A DNA stretch of 33,021 nt, taken from the NCBI GenBank assembly GCA_023450615.1, contig JAEXGT010000093.1, forward strand, positions 1-33,021, in the 5' to 3' direction. The first letter of the stretch is position 1. Every line of letters begins with the position of its first letter. Source of the stretch: Pseudomonadota bacterium. GTDB taxonomy: Bacteria > Pseudomonadota > Alphaproteobacteria > Rhizobiales > Beijerinckiaceae. The notes beneath the pieces were generated by a model that saw nothing but the letters and a program-made list of their open reading frames with translations, searched no databases and was not told where the DNA came from. A program made the translations under genes and the position numbers. Shown piece by piece: positions 32,562 to 33,021 of this stretch.

Positions 32562-33021
32562 ATGGCGAAGATCAAGGTTGCCAATCCGGTCGTCGAACTC
32601 GACGGCGACGAGATGACCCGCATTATCTGGCAGTTCATCAAAGAGAAGCTGATCCACCCCTACCTCGACATCGATCTGAAGTACTACGATCTCGGCATCG
32701 AGCACCGCGACGCCACCAACGATCAGGTCACCGTCGAGGCCGCCGAGGCCATCAAGAAGTACGGCGTCGGCGTGAAGTGCGCCACCATCACGCCGGATGA
32801 GGCCCGCGTGAAGGAGTTCAATCTCAAGGAGATGTGGAAGTCGCCCAACGGCACGATCCGCAACATCCTCGGCGGCGTGATCTTCCGCGAGCCCATCATC
32901 TGCAAGAACGTTCCGCGCCTCGTGCCCGGCTGGACCCAGCCGATCATCGTCGGCCGTCACGCCTTCGGCGACCAGTACAAGGCCACCGACTTCAAGGTGC
33001 CCGGCAAGGGCCGCATGACGA
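32562..33021 (+). CDS. icd: NADP-dependent isocitrate dehydrogenase, N-terminal part
   Basis: The first 153 residues of a homodimeric, eukaryote-like isocitrate dehydrogenase, cut by the right edge. It converts isocitrate to 2-oxoglutarate in the citric acid cycle with NADP. The sequence has the type II landmarks VELDGDEMTRIIW (10-22), YYDLGIEHRDATNDQVT (in two parts near 41-57), GVKCATITPDEARV, the substrate-binding SPNGTIRN (94-101 region) and RHAFGDQYKATDF. This is the form typical of alphaproteobacteria, unlike the E. coli enzyme. ATG 32562 follows AAGGTGAGA. The upstream 110 bases contain no gene. Confidence 0.97.
   Translation, partial: MAKIKVANPVVELDGDEMTRIIWQFIKEKLIHPYLDIDLKYYDLGIEHRDATNDQVTVEAAEAIKKYGVGVKCATITPDEARVKEFNLKEMWKSPNGTIRNILGGVIFREPIICKNVPRLVPGWTQPIIVGRHAFGDQYKATDFKVPGKGRMT

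Noticed and set aside
1..33021. Search for CRISPR arrays, tRNA or rRNA genes, insertion sequences, prophage or toxin-antitoxin pairs
   Set aside because: No regularly spaced repeats, cloverleaf sequences, transposase or integrase motifs were found; the genes are core-type with even base composition.

Overview
The window is GC-rich, densely coding chromosomal DNA from an alphaproteobacterium, most likely of the Rhizobiales (Hyphomicrobiales), near Methylobacteriaceae/Microvirga. This placement is inference from gene content: a Porin_2 outer-membrane porin, a Usg-family protein, an ExoD-family protein, a eukaryote-like NADP isocitrate dehydrogenase, and a livHMGF operon followed by its binding protein. 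Most of it is core and housekeeping sequence. I see no insertion sequence, prophage, CRISPR array, tRNA or rRNA, and no gap over 300 bases without a gene.

Layout. 1-5421: start of a porin gene (cut by the window edge), a small Cys-rich secreted protein, a stand-alone acyl-ACP synthetase domain like that of Aas, xanthine-guanine phosphoribosyltransferase (gpt), a MoCF/CinA-N protein, sfsA and an FkbM methyltransferase. 5566-8727: methionine aminopeptidase, radC, a periplasmic PRC-barrel protein with a terminator, an ExoD-like membrane protein and usg. 8853-11633: a GNAT acetyltransferase coupled to an XRE-cupin regulator, a divergent formyltransferase, a possible 22-residue basic peptide gene with a hairpin over its ribosome binding site, and a flavin reductase.

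11928-17490 is a complete branched-chain amino acid ABC importer: two permeases, two ATPases, a small three-helix membrane protein embedded in the operon, then the periplasmic binding protein and a strong terminator. 17579-22319: an ACT-domain protein, a DUF1203 protein, CcdA, a P1-family peptidase, a five-helix membrane protein and a D-amino-acid dehydrogenase-type flavoprotein. 22530-26487: rpe, purB, a cyclopropane-fatty-acid synthase-type methyltransferase and a small serine hydrolase. 26719-33021: a Spy/CpxP-like periplasmic protein sharing a bidirectional terminator with rpsD, glutamate racemase coupled to a secreted hydrolase, TrmJ-type RNA methyltransferase, a DUF4239 membrane protein, a secreted phospholipase A2-like protein, and the start of icd.

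No large novel system is evident. The parts most worth a second look are the XRE-cupin/GNAT/formyltransferase locus with its palindrome, the hairpin-masked micro-ORF, the phospholipase A2-like protein, the Aas ligase lacking its acyltransferase partner, and the structured rpsD leader.
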